DNA of 17,434 nt from CAITYL01 sp041651315 (GCA_041651315.1 JBAZJM010000066.1:1-17434), one strand, 5' to 3'. Positions 6,211 through 14,911 are shown, counted from the first letter of the stretch. Translations and numbers: made by a program. Notes: generated from the sequence alone by a model not told the origin.

Positions 6211-7067
6211 CTTCCCTCTGGCGCCAAATCTGGAGCCCCCCCTTCGCCACCGCCGCCCTGCTGCTGCTGGCGGGGGTGGCCAGCCTGCAGACCGTGGTGG
6301 CGCAGCTGGGGCTGATCCTGCACAAGAGCCCGGTGCCGCTGCGCCTGGAACTGGAGCAGATGACCACCCGCTTTGGCGGTTACGAAATGGTGGCGTCCGA
6401 GACCCTGTCCAAGGAGATCGAGCACAGCCTGGGTACCCCCTACAACCTGAACTGGGTGTTCCGCGACACCCGCCTGCCGCCCGACCAGCCGGGCGGCGGT
6501 GTCCGCCTGCACGTGGCCTATTACACCGGAGCTGCCGACACCGTGCCGCACGTGCCGGAGTTGTGCTATGTGGCCAGCGGCGTCGCCGCGCTCGAGTCCG
6601 GCCAGATCGAAGCGCCGCTGGCGGGGTTGAATCCAACCCTGGTCAAGGGGGGCGACGGCCAGGTCACGGCCCTGGCAACCAACGGCCAGCTCATTCATCT
6701 GCCGACCGACACCGTGCCGATGCACATCTTCTCCTTCAAACCGCGCGCCGACGCCCCGGTGCAGTCGGTGTTTTATTTCTTCATGGCCAACGGCCGCGCC
6801 TTCGGCTCCAAGGAAGGAGTGCGGCTGTCGTCGGCCATCAACATCCACGACCGTTATGCCTACTACTGCAAGATCGAGGTCATGCCCGGCACTTTGGCGC
6901 GGCATCCCGAGACGGGGCGTTGGGTGTTCGCCGGCGGCATGAGCGAGCGGAAAGCGGCCATTCAAGCCTTGTCCCGCTTCCTGGCCGCCGGCCTGCCGGA
7001 AATCCTGCGTTGCCTGCCGGACTGGAACGACGTGCGGGCCGGGCGCTACCCCCCCGTTGGAAACTGA
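6207..7067 (+). CDS. epsI: EpsI-like exosortase-associated protein
   Basis: The 286-residue protein has one N-terminal transmembrane helix (about residues 10-30) and an exterior domain. The motif HVPELCYVASG, with a conserved His, Pro-Glu and Cys, matches the His-X-Pro-Glu-X-Cys signature of the EpsI family. EpsI is encoded either next to exosortases or fused to their C-terminus; its biochemical role is not settled. The ATG at 6207 overlaps the exosortase stop and is preceded by GGGAG about six bases upstream, so this start is preferred over the longer in-frame extension from 5892, which would run through the exosortase gene in another frame. A GC-rich hairpin follows the stop, then a TPR gene. 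The symbol is by family resemblance. Confidence 0.85.
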   Translation: MTSLWRQIWSPPFATAALLLLAGVASLQTVVAQLGLILHKSPVPLRLELEQMTTRFGGYEMVASETLSKEIEHSLGTPYNLNWVFRDTRLPPDQPGGGVRLHVAYYTGAADTVPHVPELCYVASGVAALESGQIEAPLAGLNPTLVKGGDGQVTALATNGQLIHLPTDTVPMHIFSFKPRADAPVQSVFYFFMANGRAFGSKEGVRLSSAINIHDRYAYYCKIEVMPGTLARHPETGRWVFAGGMSERKAAIQALSRFLAAGLPEILRCLPDWNDVRAGRYPPVGN

Positions 7068-7072
7068 CGACT

Positions 7073-7088
7073 GGCCGGGAAACCGGCC
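7073..7088 (+). other. Stem-loop with GAAA tetraloop between epsI and the TPR gene
   Basis: GGCCGG (7073-7078), GAAA (7079-7082), CCGGCC (7083-7088) is a perfect 6-bp all-GC stem closed by a GNRA tetraloop, 5 nt after the EpsI-like stop codon. No T-run follows, so it is unlikely to be a full terminator. It could stabilise or process the polycistronic mRNA or tune expression of the large downstream gene. Confidence 0.45.
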
Positions 7089-7118
7089 CGCCCATCTGCC
7101 TAGCAAGGAAACACCGAC

Positions 7119-10100
7119 ATGAAGATGCGATTTAACTGGCGCCTGTTGCTGGCGGCGGCCATGATCTTGGTGACCGTGACGGCGGGCGTGGGGGCGCTGT
7201 GGTGGTTCGCCGTGCACCGGAACCCGGCACGCTATGTGGCGAAGGCCGACCTGGCCGTCAAGGACGGGCGTTACAAGGACGCCATTCCGCTTTACGGCCG
7301 GGCCATCCGTTACACCCGCAAGCCGATCGAACGGGTGCCCACCCTCTTGAAGATGGCCGAGGCCTTCCGCAATATGCCGGTGACCGAGCCGGTCGAGGCC
7401 TATTTCTGCTTCCAAAACGTGATGTCCATCCACAACCAGGTGAGCGAGATCGACCCGGCCAACCGCCCGGCGCTTGCCATCCTGACCGGCGACCTTTTCC
7501 GCATCGCCTCGGACACCGGGGCCACCGCGGACTGGGAACGGCTGCTGGAAAAGGCCGACCTGATGCTCAAAAACCCGCCGGTCGACCCGCTGGCACTCAA
7601 ATACCGCGGCCTCGCCCGTTTCACCGTGGCCTCCCGCGGCAAGCTCGAAGACAAGGACAGCGCCGCCATCCGCCAGGATTTGGAAGCCGCCAACAAGCTG
7701 CTCAAGAACGATCCGGAACCGGCCAACACCCTGGCGATGCTCTCCCTGCTGGAGGGACGGCAAAAACTGAACCTGGGGCAGCGTAGCGAGGCCAACGCCA
7801 AGTTCCAGGAGGCACGGAAGCGCCTTGACGCCTATGCCGCCGCCCATCCCGACGTGCCCATGGCCCAGCTCAATGCCATTCGCCTGACCCGTGAGGTCGC
7901 CGGCATGACCGAGGATGACGTCCTGGCCGCCCACAGCCTGGAGCGGGCCGGGGCGCTGGAAAACAGCCTGAAAAAACAGGACGACCCTGAAACGGCGCGC
8001 CAGTTGGCCGCTTTTTTCTGGGCCAACGACCGTGAGATGGTGATTTTGCCCAACGGCACCAACAGCACCCGCGGGGTGGAACGCGGACTCAACCAGCTGG
8101 AACGCCTGCTAGCCAAGCACCCGGACGACCTGGCCTGCCTGATCGACCTGGGGCGGCAATACCGGGTCCGGGAACGCTTTGCCGAAGCGGTGGCCATGTT
8201 CAGCCGCGCCACCACCGACCGCAAGGTGACGCCGGGCCCCGACATCCTGCGCATCCGCAACCAGCAGCTGATGGCCCGTTATGAGCTGATCTCCACCCTG
8301 CTGGAACAGCGCAACCAGGCCGCCAACCAGGCGGAACGGGACAAGCTGCAGAAGCAGGTCGAGGATCTGTTCACGGTCCTCAAAAAGGAGGCCGGACCGG
8401 CCCCCGCCGTGGAACTGCTGGAGGGCAAGCTGGCCTTCGTCAACGGCCAGTACTGGGAGGCCATCAACAAACTGGCCAGCGCCGACAGCAAATTTGAGCG
8501 GCGCAACAACGAAGTCGCCCTCTGGCTCGGCAAGTCCCTGCTCCGTCTCGGCCAGACCAGTGCCAGCATCAACGGCCTGGAACGCGCCGTGATGGCAAAC
8601 GACCTGCCGGGACGCTGGCGCGCCGATGCCGCCCAGGAACTGGCCCAGGCCCTCATGGCCATGCGTTTCTACGCCGACGCCGCCACCCTCACGCGCAGCC
8701 TGGTCAAGGCCCTTCCGGAGAACTCCGACCCCAAGCTCATCCTGGCCAGCATCCTGCTGGAACAGGCCCGCACGGTCGCGCCGGACAAGCGCTCCCCCCT
8801 GGTCGAGGAGGCGCGCCACCTGGTCGAGCCGCTGGCCAAAACCGGCCACCTGGAAGCCGGCCGCCTGCTGGCCAGCATCGAGTTCATCCAGGAACAGCCG
8901 GCGGCCGCCCGGGACCGCCTGCTGGCCCTCGCCGGCCGCGACGCCACCCCCGCCCTGCCCGTGCTGCGCGACCTGCTCGCCATCGAACGTGCCAGCAACC
9001 GCGTTTCCCCCCAACTCCGCGCGCTGCTGCTGAACTATCTCAAACCGTTGCCCGACTCCGATCCCAAGCGCCAGGCGCTCGCCCTGCTGGCGCCGGAGGC
9101 GAAGACCTTCCCCGCCCCGCTGGGGGACCTGCTGTACCTGGCCGCCGTCAAGGACGGATTCCAGCAGACCCTGGGCATGTACCAGTACTACCAGGCCCGG
9201 CAGCAGCCCGCGGCGGCCGCCACGGCGCTGGAGCAGGCCGCCAAGCTCAAGCCCGACTCCGGCATCATCACCTCGATCCGGTTCGACGACGCCGTCCGCG
9301 CCAAGCAGTATGCGGCCGCCCAAACGCTGGTGGACGAGGCCGGCAAGACCGGCCTCACCTCCGCGGAGGTCAAATTCATGCAGGGCCAGCTCGCGCTGGC
9401 GCAGAACCGGCCGCAGGATGCCATCACCGTCCTCAATCTTGCCCTCGCCGAGCGGCCCCAGACCTCGGAGGGCTGGGCGCTGCTGGGCAACGCCTACCGC
9501 CTGTCGGGCGACCTGCGCAATGCCGAGCTCAGCTTCACCAAGGCGCTGGAACTCAAACGCGACAACCTGGCGGCCCTGGAGGGTGCCTTCATCACCTACG
9601 ACGCCCTGCAGCAGCGGGAAAAGGCGCTCGACATGCTGCGCATGGCGGCCTTCTTCACCGCTGACCGCAACCGCAACATGTTCAACCTCTACCTGAACTA
9701 CCTCGGGCAGTTCGGCAACAAGCAGCAAGCCTTGGCCATCCGCCGCAACCTGATCGACCAGACGCCGGAAGACGCCGACAACATCCGCGCCACCGCCCAG
9801 CTGCTGCTCGAACTCCGCGAGTCCGAGCAGGCCCGCGCCCTCATCGCCGGCCTGTTGCGCAAAAATCCGGACGACCGGGCGTCCATCTGGGCTTTGGCCG
9901 CCCTCGAGCTGGCCACCGGCAAAACCGATGACGGCCGCGCCCGGATCATGGACTATCTGAAACGCCGCGGCGACCAGGCGACGGCGGAGGATTACCTGCT
10001 GATCGCCCGTTACCACCGCCAAACCGGCCGGGTCCAGCCGGCCCTGGACGCCTATCGCCAGGCCCTGGCCAAGGCCGGCCAGCAGCCGCCCGTCGCCCTC

Positions 10101-11861
10101 CTGATGGAGGCGGGCGAGCAAGCCATGGCCGCCAACGCCTTCACCGACGCCACCGCCCTCTACCGCCAGGTCCTGAAGCGGCAGCCGGAGAGCGATGCCT
10201 GGAACGCCCTGATCGAGGCCCTCATCCGTCAAAACCAGATTGACGAGGCCGGCCAGGAGCTGCGGCGCTGGAAAGAGGCGGCGCCGTGGTCCAGCCGCAT
10301 GGCCTTCGCCGAAGTCCGGCTGCTCAACGAACGCGGCCGGGTCGCCGATGCCGAACAGGCCGCCACCGAGGCGATCCGCAGGGATCCCAACAACGCCAGC
10401 CTCTATCTGCTCCGCGCCCAGATCCGCTACACCGACGCCTCGGAAAACATCCAGGCCGTGGTCAAGGGTGACCTGGCCAAGGCCCTGGAACTCAACCCCG
10501 CCCTGCTGCTGGCCCGCGAAATGTATATCGACTGGTTCTTCAAGCGCAACCGCCTCGACGAGGCCGCCGAACAGTTGCGCCGGCTCATCCAGATCCGGCC
10601 GGAAACCCCGCTCTACCGCGTCCAGCTGGCCCGCGTCTATCAGCAGCAGGAACGCACCGACGACCTTGAGCTCCTGCTCAAGGACGCCATCCGCCAGCTT
10701 CCCGGCATGCCTGTCTGGCACCAGCTCTACGCCTCGTTGCGCCTGATGCAGAACCGCCGCGCCGATGCCATCGCCGAACTCGGCAAGGCCTATGAGCTCA
10801 ACCCGGTTCCCGAAACCGTCGCCGGCTACACCGAGGCCCTCATCGCCTCGAACAACCCCAAATCGGCGCTCACGGTCTTCGAGAAGTGTCCCGCCATCAC
10901 CGCCAAATCCGCCCTCCTCCTGGCCCTGCAGGGCCGCGCCATGGCCGCCAGCGGCCACGCCTACTCCGCAGACAAGGTCTTCGCCAAGGCCTTCGGCTTG
11001 GCCGGGGACAACTTCGAGGAGCTCGACGCCGTGGTCAACCAATATGGCCACGTCGCCGGTCCCAAGGAGATTCAGACCTTCCTTGAGGAACGCGGCAAGA
11101 CCGACAAGTCCGGCACCAGCATGACGGTCCTCGCCAAGTACCAGATCGGCCACGGTGAAGCCGCCAAGGCCATCCCCGCCCTGGAAAAGCTGCGCACCCA
11201 GCTGCCGGCCGAAAGCGCCGAGCAGCCCAACGTGTTGTGGCTGCTGGGCATGGCCTATTACGACAGCCGCCAGTTCCTCCAGGCCCGCGGGGCCTACGAG
11301 GCCCTGCTCAAGCTGCAGCCCGGCAACAGCAGCGCCATCAACAACCTCGCCTATCTGCTCGCCGAAAACCTCAAGCTGCCGCAGGAAGCGCTGCCGCTGG
11401 CCGAAAAGGCCGCCACCTTCTGGCAGCCCAGCGCCGACGGCCGCGCCAATGTTCTCGACACCCTGGGCCGTGTCCAGTTCCTGGCCAACCAGCCGGCCCA
11501 GGCCGAAGATTCGCTCCGCCGCAGCATTGCCGCCAAGGCGCTGGCCATCAACCACCTGCACCTGGCCGAGGTGCTGGTCGCCCGGGGGCGCGTCCCGGAG
11601 GCCGTGACCTGCCTCGAAACCGCCCAGCAGCTGGTCAATCCGGTCCGGGAAAAGGAACTCCAGGGCCGCATCACCGCCATGCTCCGTGAAACGCGCGCCG
11701 GGCGCGCCACCGCCCCGGCCGCCAGCGGCTGGAGCCTGGACCGGCCGCCGCCGCCGGCCAAGCCCGCCACCCCCGGCGCCAAGCCGGTGACGCCGGCCAC
11801 GCCTCCGGCCGCCCCGGCCAGCCCGTTCGACGGCCCGCCGCCGGCCCGGCCGGCGGCCTGA
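7119..11861 (+). CDS. Large membrane-anchored TPR-repeat protein of the exosortase cluster
   Basis: The 1580-residue protein starts with a short basic N-terminus and one transmembrane helix (about residues 9-31), then a very long alpha-helical region of tandem tetratricopeptide repeats. Clear repeat pairs appear near residues 748-840, with the Gly/Tyr/Ala/Pro pattern of TPR helices, and again near the C-terminus (GMAYYDSRQFLQARGAYEALLK). The last 55 residues or so are rich in Pro and Ala. TPR arrays are protein-binding scaffolds; here they would project into the periplasm. PEP-CTERM/exosortase loci often carry a large TPR protein (the PrsT-like family), but those are usually lipoproteins and this one shows no lipobox Cys. 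The ATG at 7119 has AAGGA nine bases upstream. The gene lies 51 nt after epsI and 14 nt before the DUF58 gene, so it is almost certainly in the same operon. The binding partner is unknown. Confidence 0.88.
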   Translation: MKMRFNWRLLLAAAMILVTVTAGVGALWWFAVHRNPARYVAKADLAVKDGRYKDAIPLYGRAIRYTRKPIERVPTLLKMAEAFRNMPVTEPVEAYFCFQNVMSIHNQVSEIDPANRPALAILTGDLFRIASDTGATADWERLLEKADLMLKNPPVDPLALKYRGLARFTVASRGKLEDKDSAAIRQDLEAANKLLKNDPEPANTLAMLSLLEGRQKLNLGQRSEANAKFQEARKRLDAYAAAHPDVPMAQLNAIRLTREVAGMTEDDVLAAHSLERAGALENSLKKQDDPETARQLAAFFWANDREMVILPNGTNSTRGVERGLNQLERLLAKHPDDLACLIDLGRQYRVRERFAEAVAMFSRATTDRKVTPGPDILRIRNQQLMARYELISTLLEQRNQAANQAERDKLQKQVEDLFTVLKKEAGPAPAVELLEGKLAFVNGQYWEAINKLASADSKFERRNNEVALWLGKSLLRLGQTSASINGLERAVMANDLPGRWRADAAQELAQALMAMRFYADAATLTRSLVKALPENSDPKLILASILLEQARTVAPDKRSPLVEEARHLVEPLAKTGHLEAGRLLASIEFIQEQPAAARDRLLALAGRDATPALPVLRDLLAIERASNRVSPQLRALLLNYLKPLPDSDPKRQALALLAPEAKTFPAPLGDLLYLAAVKDGFQQTLGMYQYYQARQQPAAAATALEQAAKLKPDSGIITSIRFDDAVRAKQYAAAQTLVDEAGKTGLTSAEVKFMQGQLALAQNRPQDAITVLNLALAERPQTSEGWALLGNAYRLSGDLRNAELSFTKALELKRDNLAALEGAFITYDALQQREKALDMLRMAAFFTADRNRNMFNLYLNYLGQFGNKQQALAIRRNLIDQTPEDADNIRATAQLLLELRESEQARALIAGLLRKNPDDRASIWALAALELATGKTDDGRARIMDYLKRRGDQATAEDYLLIARYHRQTGRVQPALDAYRQALAKAGQQPPVALLMEAGEQAMAANAFTDATALYRQVLKRQPESDAWNALIEALIRQNQIDEAGQELRRWKEAAPWSSRMAFAEVRLLNERGRVADAEQAATEAIRRDPNNASLYLLRAQIRYTDASENIQAVVKGDLAKALELNPALLLAREMYIDWFFKRNRLDEAAEQLRRLIQIRPETPLYRVQLARVYQQQERTDDLELLLKDAIRQLPGMPVWHQLYASLRLMQNRRADAIAELGKAYELNPVPETVAGYTEALIASNNPKSALTVFEKCPAITAKSALLLALQGRAMAASGHAYSADKVFAKAFGLAGDNFEELDAVVNQYGHVAGPKEIQTFLEERGKTDKSGTSMTVLAKYQIGHGEAAKAIPALEKLRTQLPAESAEQPNVLWLLGMAYYDSRQFLQARGAYEALLKLQPGNSSAINNLAYLLAENLKLPQEALPLAEKAATFWQPSADGRANVLDTLGRVQFLANQPAQAEDSLRRSIAAKALAINHLHLAEVLVARGRVPEAVTCLETAQQLVNPVREKELQGRITAMLRETRAGRATAPAASGWSLDRPPPPAKPATPGAKPVTPATPPAAPASPFDGPPPARPAA

Positions 11862-11875
11862 TCGGTTTTCCGGTT

Positions 11876-12775
11876 ATGGACCAGGACGGCATCCATCGCC
11901 TGCTGACTCCCGCCGAGATCACCCGGCTCAACGGGCTCGCCGTCGGCTCGCGCTTCACCGTCGAAGGCGCCCTCCAGGGCGCCCACCGCAGCCTGCTCAA
12001 GGGGTTCAGCCTGGAGTTCGCCGACTACCGCCAGTACACCCCCGGCGACGACCTGCGCCGGCTGGACTGGCGGGTTCTGGGGCGCACCGACAAACTCTAC
12101 CTGCGCCAGCATGAGCAGGAATGCAACCTTCGCGTCCACCTGCTGGTCGATGCCTCCCGGTCCATGGCCTACAGCGGCGACCCGGCCCGCCCCAGCAAAT
12201 ACCGCCACGCCGCCCGCCTTGCCGCCGCCCTCGCCTATCTCACGGTGTTCCAGCAGGACAGCGTCGCCCTGACCCTCTTCGACACCCGGGTCCGCGACCG
12301 GCTTCCGCTGGGCGCCGGCGCCGAACACTTGCGCCGCCTCGCCAACCGTCTCGCCGATGCGGAACCCGCCGCCGCCACCGACATCCCGCAAACCCTGCAC
12401 AGCATCGCCGGCAGCCTCCGCCGCCGCGCCCTCGTGGTCCTGTTCAGCGATCTGCTGGACAATCTCGACCCCCTCCGCCACGCCCTCGCCCATTTCCGCC
12501 GGCGCCACCACGACGTCATCGTCTACCACATCCTCGACCCCGCCGAACGCGAGTTCCCCTTCCACGACGATGCCGCCTTCGAGGACCTGGAAACCGGGGC
12601 CCTCCTCACCGTCGATCCGCGCGAACTCCGCAATGCCTACCGCGCCCGTTTCGACGCCTTCCTCAACGAGTGCCGCGCCCTCACCGCCGCCCTCAACGTG
12701 GATTACCAGCCGGTCTCCACCGACACCCCCCCCGAAACCACCCTCCGCCGCCACCTCACCACCCGCCGGCGCTGA
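11876..12775 (+). CDS. DUF58 domain-containing protein with vWA-like fold
   Basis: The 299-residue protein carries the DUF58 signature EFADYRQYTPGDDLRRLDW (48-66), followed by a von Willebrand A-like domain. The metal-site motif Asp92-Ala-Ser94-Arg-Ser96 is intact, and FSDLLD occurs later in the fold. There is no signal peptide or membrane helix, so it should be cytosolic. DUF58 proteins normally accompany MoxR AAA+ ATPases and BatA-like membrane proteins; none is seen in this window. Instead the gene follows the exosortase-cluster TPR gene by 14 nt. BatB/BatE-type partners often have TPR repeats, so the large TPR protein might fill that role; this is speculation. No Shine-Dalgarno sequence is visible before the ATG, so translation may be coupled to the upstream gene. 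The C-terminal half is Arg- and Pro-rich at the end. Confidence 0.88.
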   Translation: MDQDGIHRLLTPAEITRLNGLAVGSRFTVEGALQGAHRSLLKGFSLEFADYRQYTPGDDLRRLDWRVLGRTDKLYLRQHEQECNLRVHLLVDASRSMAYSGDPARPSKYRHAARLAAALAYLTVFQQDSVALTLFDTRVRDRLPLGAGAEHLRRLANRLADAEPAAATDIPQTLHSIAGSLRRRALVVLFSDLLDNLDPLRHALAHFRRRHHDVIVYHILDPAEREFPFHDDAAFEDLETGALLTVDPRELRNAYRARFDAFLNECRALTAALNVDYQPVSTDTPPETTLRRHLTTRRR

Positions 12776-12821
12776 ACCCGGACGGACGGCAAACCGCCAC
12801 CGCCAGGCACGGGCGCCCCGG

Positions 12822-12862
12822 GGTGACAAGGGGGGTCACCGACCGACAAAAGGGTACTTTTT
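12822..12862 (+). terminator. Possible terminator region after the DUF58 gene
   Basis: GGTGAC (12822-12827) pairs with GTCACC (12835-12840) across a 7-nt loop. A second short inverted repeat, AAAAG (12848-12852) with CTTTT (12857-12861), ends in a run of five T. Together they could end the exosortase operon before the malate dehydrogenase gene, but the T-run is not directly behind the strong stem. Confidence 0.28.
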
Positions 12863-12875
12863 GCCTGCCGCCGAC

Positions 12876-12903
12876 TTTAGAAAACGGATTCAAGGGGTAT
12901 ATT
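12876..12903 (+). promoter_or_regulatory. Candidate promoter for malate dehydrogenase, implying a leaderless mRNA
   Basis: TTTAGA (12876-12881) and TATATT (12898-12903) match the -35 and -10 consensus at 4 and 5 of 6 positions, with a 16-bp spacer. Transcription would start near 12910, about 4 nt before the ATG at 12914. The only purine-rich stretch, AAGGGG at 12892-12897, is 16 nt from the ATG, too far to act as a normal ribosome-binding site. Confidence 0.4.
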
Positions 12904-12913
12904 TCCCGCCTTT

Positions 12914-13921
12914 ATGCATTACCTCAGCGAAGAAAAATTGGTGGTGGTCGGAGCGGCCGGCGCGATCGGGTCCAACATCTGCCAGCAGGCATTGACGGAA
13001 CGGTTGACCCCCCGTATCACCCTGTATGACATCAACGAAGGCGGCCTGCGCGGCACCGCCCGGGAACTCTGCCATTGTGCCTTTCCGAACGCCCGGATCA
13101 CCCGGACGCTCCATATCAACGAGGCCCTGGACGGCGCCGATTACATCATCACCTCCGGCGGCGCACCGCGACGCGCCGGGATGAACCGTGAAGATCTGCT
13201 GACCGACAACGCCCGCATCGCCGCCAACCTCGGCACCAACATCCGCCAATACTGCCCCAAGGTGAAGTTTGTGGTGGTGGTGTTCAATCCGTCGGACATC
13301 AGCGGCCTGACGCTGCTGGTCCAGTCCGGCCTCAAGCCGCAGCAGGTTTCCTCGCTGGCGGCGCTGGACAGCACCCGGCTCCAATACAGCCTGGCCCGCC
13401 ATTTCCGGGTCCCCCAGGAATGCGTCACCGGCTGCCGCGTCTACGGCGAGCATGGCGACACCATGGCGGTGTTCCACAGCGGCGTCTGCATTGCCGGCAA
13501 GCCGCTGTCCAGCCTGATCGGCACCAACGCCCTGACCGCCGATACCTGGAAGAAAATCCAGGACGACGTCCGCACCGCCGGCAAACAGATCATCGAATTC
13601 CGCGGCCGCAGCTCCTTCCAAAGCCCCGCCCACCACGCCGTGCAGATGCTCCGCGCCTTCATCACCGGCGAAAGCTTTGACTGGCCGAGCGGCAGCTACC
13701 TGCACGCCCCCGAGGCCGGTTTCGACCACCTGTTCATGACCAACGACAACACCATCAACGCCCGCGGCGTCAGCTCCAAAGTCCCCACCGGCACCGCCGG
13801 GGAAATGGCCGACCTGCAGGCTTCGGCGCAACAATTGACCGGCCTGCGCGACCTGGCCATCGCGGCCGGGCACCTGCCGCCGCTCGCCGACTGGTCAAAG
13901 GTCAACCGCCACCTCGCTTGA
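12914..13921 (+). CDS. mdh: Malate dehydrogenase (NAD-dependent, Bacteroidetes-type)
   Basis: It interconverts malate and oxaloacetate with NAD in the citric acid cycle or its reductive branch. The 335-residue protein has the Rossmann motif GAAGAIGSN (13-21), Asp39 at the end of the second strand (expected for NAD preference), the substrate loop with Arg86/Arg87 and Arg92 in GGAPRRAGMNRED, Asn-Pro in VFNPSD, LDSTRLQ, and catalytic His180 in GEHGDTM. The overall wording, including LTPRITLYD, RGRSSFQSP and the C-terminal ADWSKVN, closely recalls the malate dehydrogenase of Bacteroides and relatives rather than the proteobacterial or lactate dehydrogenase-like forms. It is slightly longer than most. 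The ATG at 12914 lacks a Shine-Dalgarno sequence, and a -10-like box lies just upstream. It seems to be transcribed apart from the exosortase operon. Confidence 0.93.
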   Translation: MHYLSEEKLVVVGAAGAIGSNICQQALTERLTPRITLYDINEGGLRGTARELCHCAFPNARITRTLHINEALDGADYIITSGGAPRRAGMNREDLLTDNARIAANLGTNIRQYCPKVKFVVVVFNPSDISGLTLLVQSGLKPQQVSSLAALDSTRLQYSLARHFRVPQECVTGCRVYGEHGDTMAVFHSGVCIAGKPLSSLIGTNALTADTWKKIQDDVRTAGKQIIEFRGRSSFQSPAHHAVQMLRAFITGESFDWPSGSYLHAPEAGFDHLFMTNDNTINARGVSSKVPTGTAGEMADLQASAQQLTGLRDLAIAAGHLPPLADWSKVNRHLA

Positions 13922-13996
13922 CGGGCCGGCCATGACCGTGCACATTGCCTGCCGCCGGCCCCGGCATGCAGCCCGGCCGCCGGGGGGAGGCGTTTC

Positions 13997-14911
13997 ATGT
14001 CAGACCACAGCCGGATCGTCCTGATCGACGGATACGGGCAGATCTACCGCCATTTCCACGCCATCCCCGTGCTGACCAATTCCCGCGGCGAACCGGTCAA
14101 CGCCCTGTTCGGCATGGCCCGCTTCTTTCTCGGGCTCGACGAGGCGCTGCCCAACGCCACCCATGGCGCCCTGGTGCTGGATGCCGGCCGGCCGGCGCGC
14201 CGCCTCGAGCTGCTGCCCGAATACAAGGCCAACCGCCCGCACATGCCCGACGAGCTGCGCCGGCAGCTGCCGCTGATCTCGGAATGGGCCGCCGCCGCCG
14301 GCTGGCCGCAGCTGCGCGAGGAAGGGCGCGAGGCGGACGATCTGATCGCCGCCGTCGCCCTGAACTGCCCCGGCCAGCAGGTGGCCGTGATCAGCTTTGA
14401 CAAGGATCTGGCCCAGTTGGTCAAGCCCGGCGAGGTCGAAGTCCTGCAGCCCGGCCCCAAGGGACGCCTGGAACCCTTCGGCCCGGCCGAGATCGAGGCC
14501 AAGTTCGGTGTGCCCCCCGGCGCCATCGGCGACTTCCTGGCCCTGGTCGGCGACACCTCCGACAACATCGATGGCGTCCCCGGTGTCGGCCCCAAGACCG
14601 CCGCCGCCCTGCTCCGCCAGTTCGGCACCCTGGACGCCCTGCTGGCCAATCCCGACGCGGTGGAAAAGCCCGCCCTGCGCGAAACCCTGCGCCACCAGGC
14701 CGGCCTGCTCCGCCGCAACCGCGCGCTGGTCGCCCTCGACACCCGCCTTCCGGACGGCTGGACCGGATGGGAGGGGCTGCGCCGCCGCCCGGCGGACTTC
14801 ACCCGCCTCACCGCCATGGCCCAAGAGCACGGCTTCCGCTCCCTTGAGGGCGCCATCGCCAAGGCCCATGACCGCTACCGCAACCAGGACCTCTTTTCCT
14901 TCATGGGCTGA
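13997..14911 (+). CDS. Stand-alone 5'-3' exonuclease (PolA N-terminal/FEN family)
   Basis: This 304-residue protein corresponds to the 5' nuclease domain of DNA polymerase I without the polymerase. It would remove RNA primers or flaps and degrade 5' ends using two metal ions. Acidic residues of the family are visible: Asp11 in LIDGYG, Asp62 followed by LLPEYKANRP (72-81), Glu112/Asp114/Asp115 in READDLIA, Asp135 and Asp137 in SFDKD, and Asp186/Asp189 in GDTSDNIDGVPGVGPKTA, which begins the helix-three-turn-helix DNA clamp. After the clamp (about 250-304) is a short tail ending in the sequence NQDLFSFMG; no polymerase domain follows before the stop. A GGGGAGG lies seven bases before the ATG. 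It follows mdh by 75 nt and converges with rnc. Whether a full polA exists elsewhere is unknown. Confidence 0.92.
   Translation: MSDHSRIVLIDGYGQIYRHFHAIPVLTNSRGEPVNALFGMARFFLGLDEALPNATHGALVLDAGRPARRLELLPEYKANRPHMPDELRRQLPLISEWAAAAGWPQLREEGREADDLIAAVALNCPGQQVAVISFDKDLAQLVKPGEVEVLQPGPKGRLEPFGPAEIEAKFGVPPGAIGDFLALVGDTSDNIDGVPGVGPKTAAALLRQFGTLDALLANPDAVEKPALRETLRHQAGLLRRNRALVALDTRLPDGWTGWEGLRRRPADFTRLTAMAQEHGFRSLEGAIAKAHDRYRNQDLFSFMG

Noticed and set aside
5170..7934. Long minus-strand open frames (5170-6636 and 6051-7934) across the exosortase cluster
   Set aside because: Gly/His/Gln/Arg-rich shadows opposite well-supported membrane-protein and TPR genes.
8109..11561. A 1150-codon open frame antisense to the TPR gene
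   Set aside because: Its product is low-complexity Gly/Val/Gln/Glu-rich sequence with no domain. It is the expected antisense shadow of a GC-rich gene with strong third-position bias, and the TPR frame is clearly real.
12782..12792. A further copy of the repeat core after the DUF58 gene
   Set aside because: Only 11 bp match the core of elements 2 and 3, with no periodic words around it, so chance in GC-rich sequence is likely.
13922..13996. GC-rich inverted repeats between mdh and the exonuclease gene as a terminator
   Set aside because: GGCC/CCGG words are so common in this DNA that short inverted repeats are expected, and there is no T-run.
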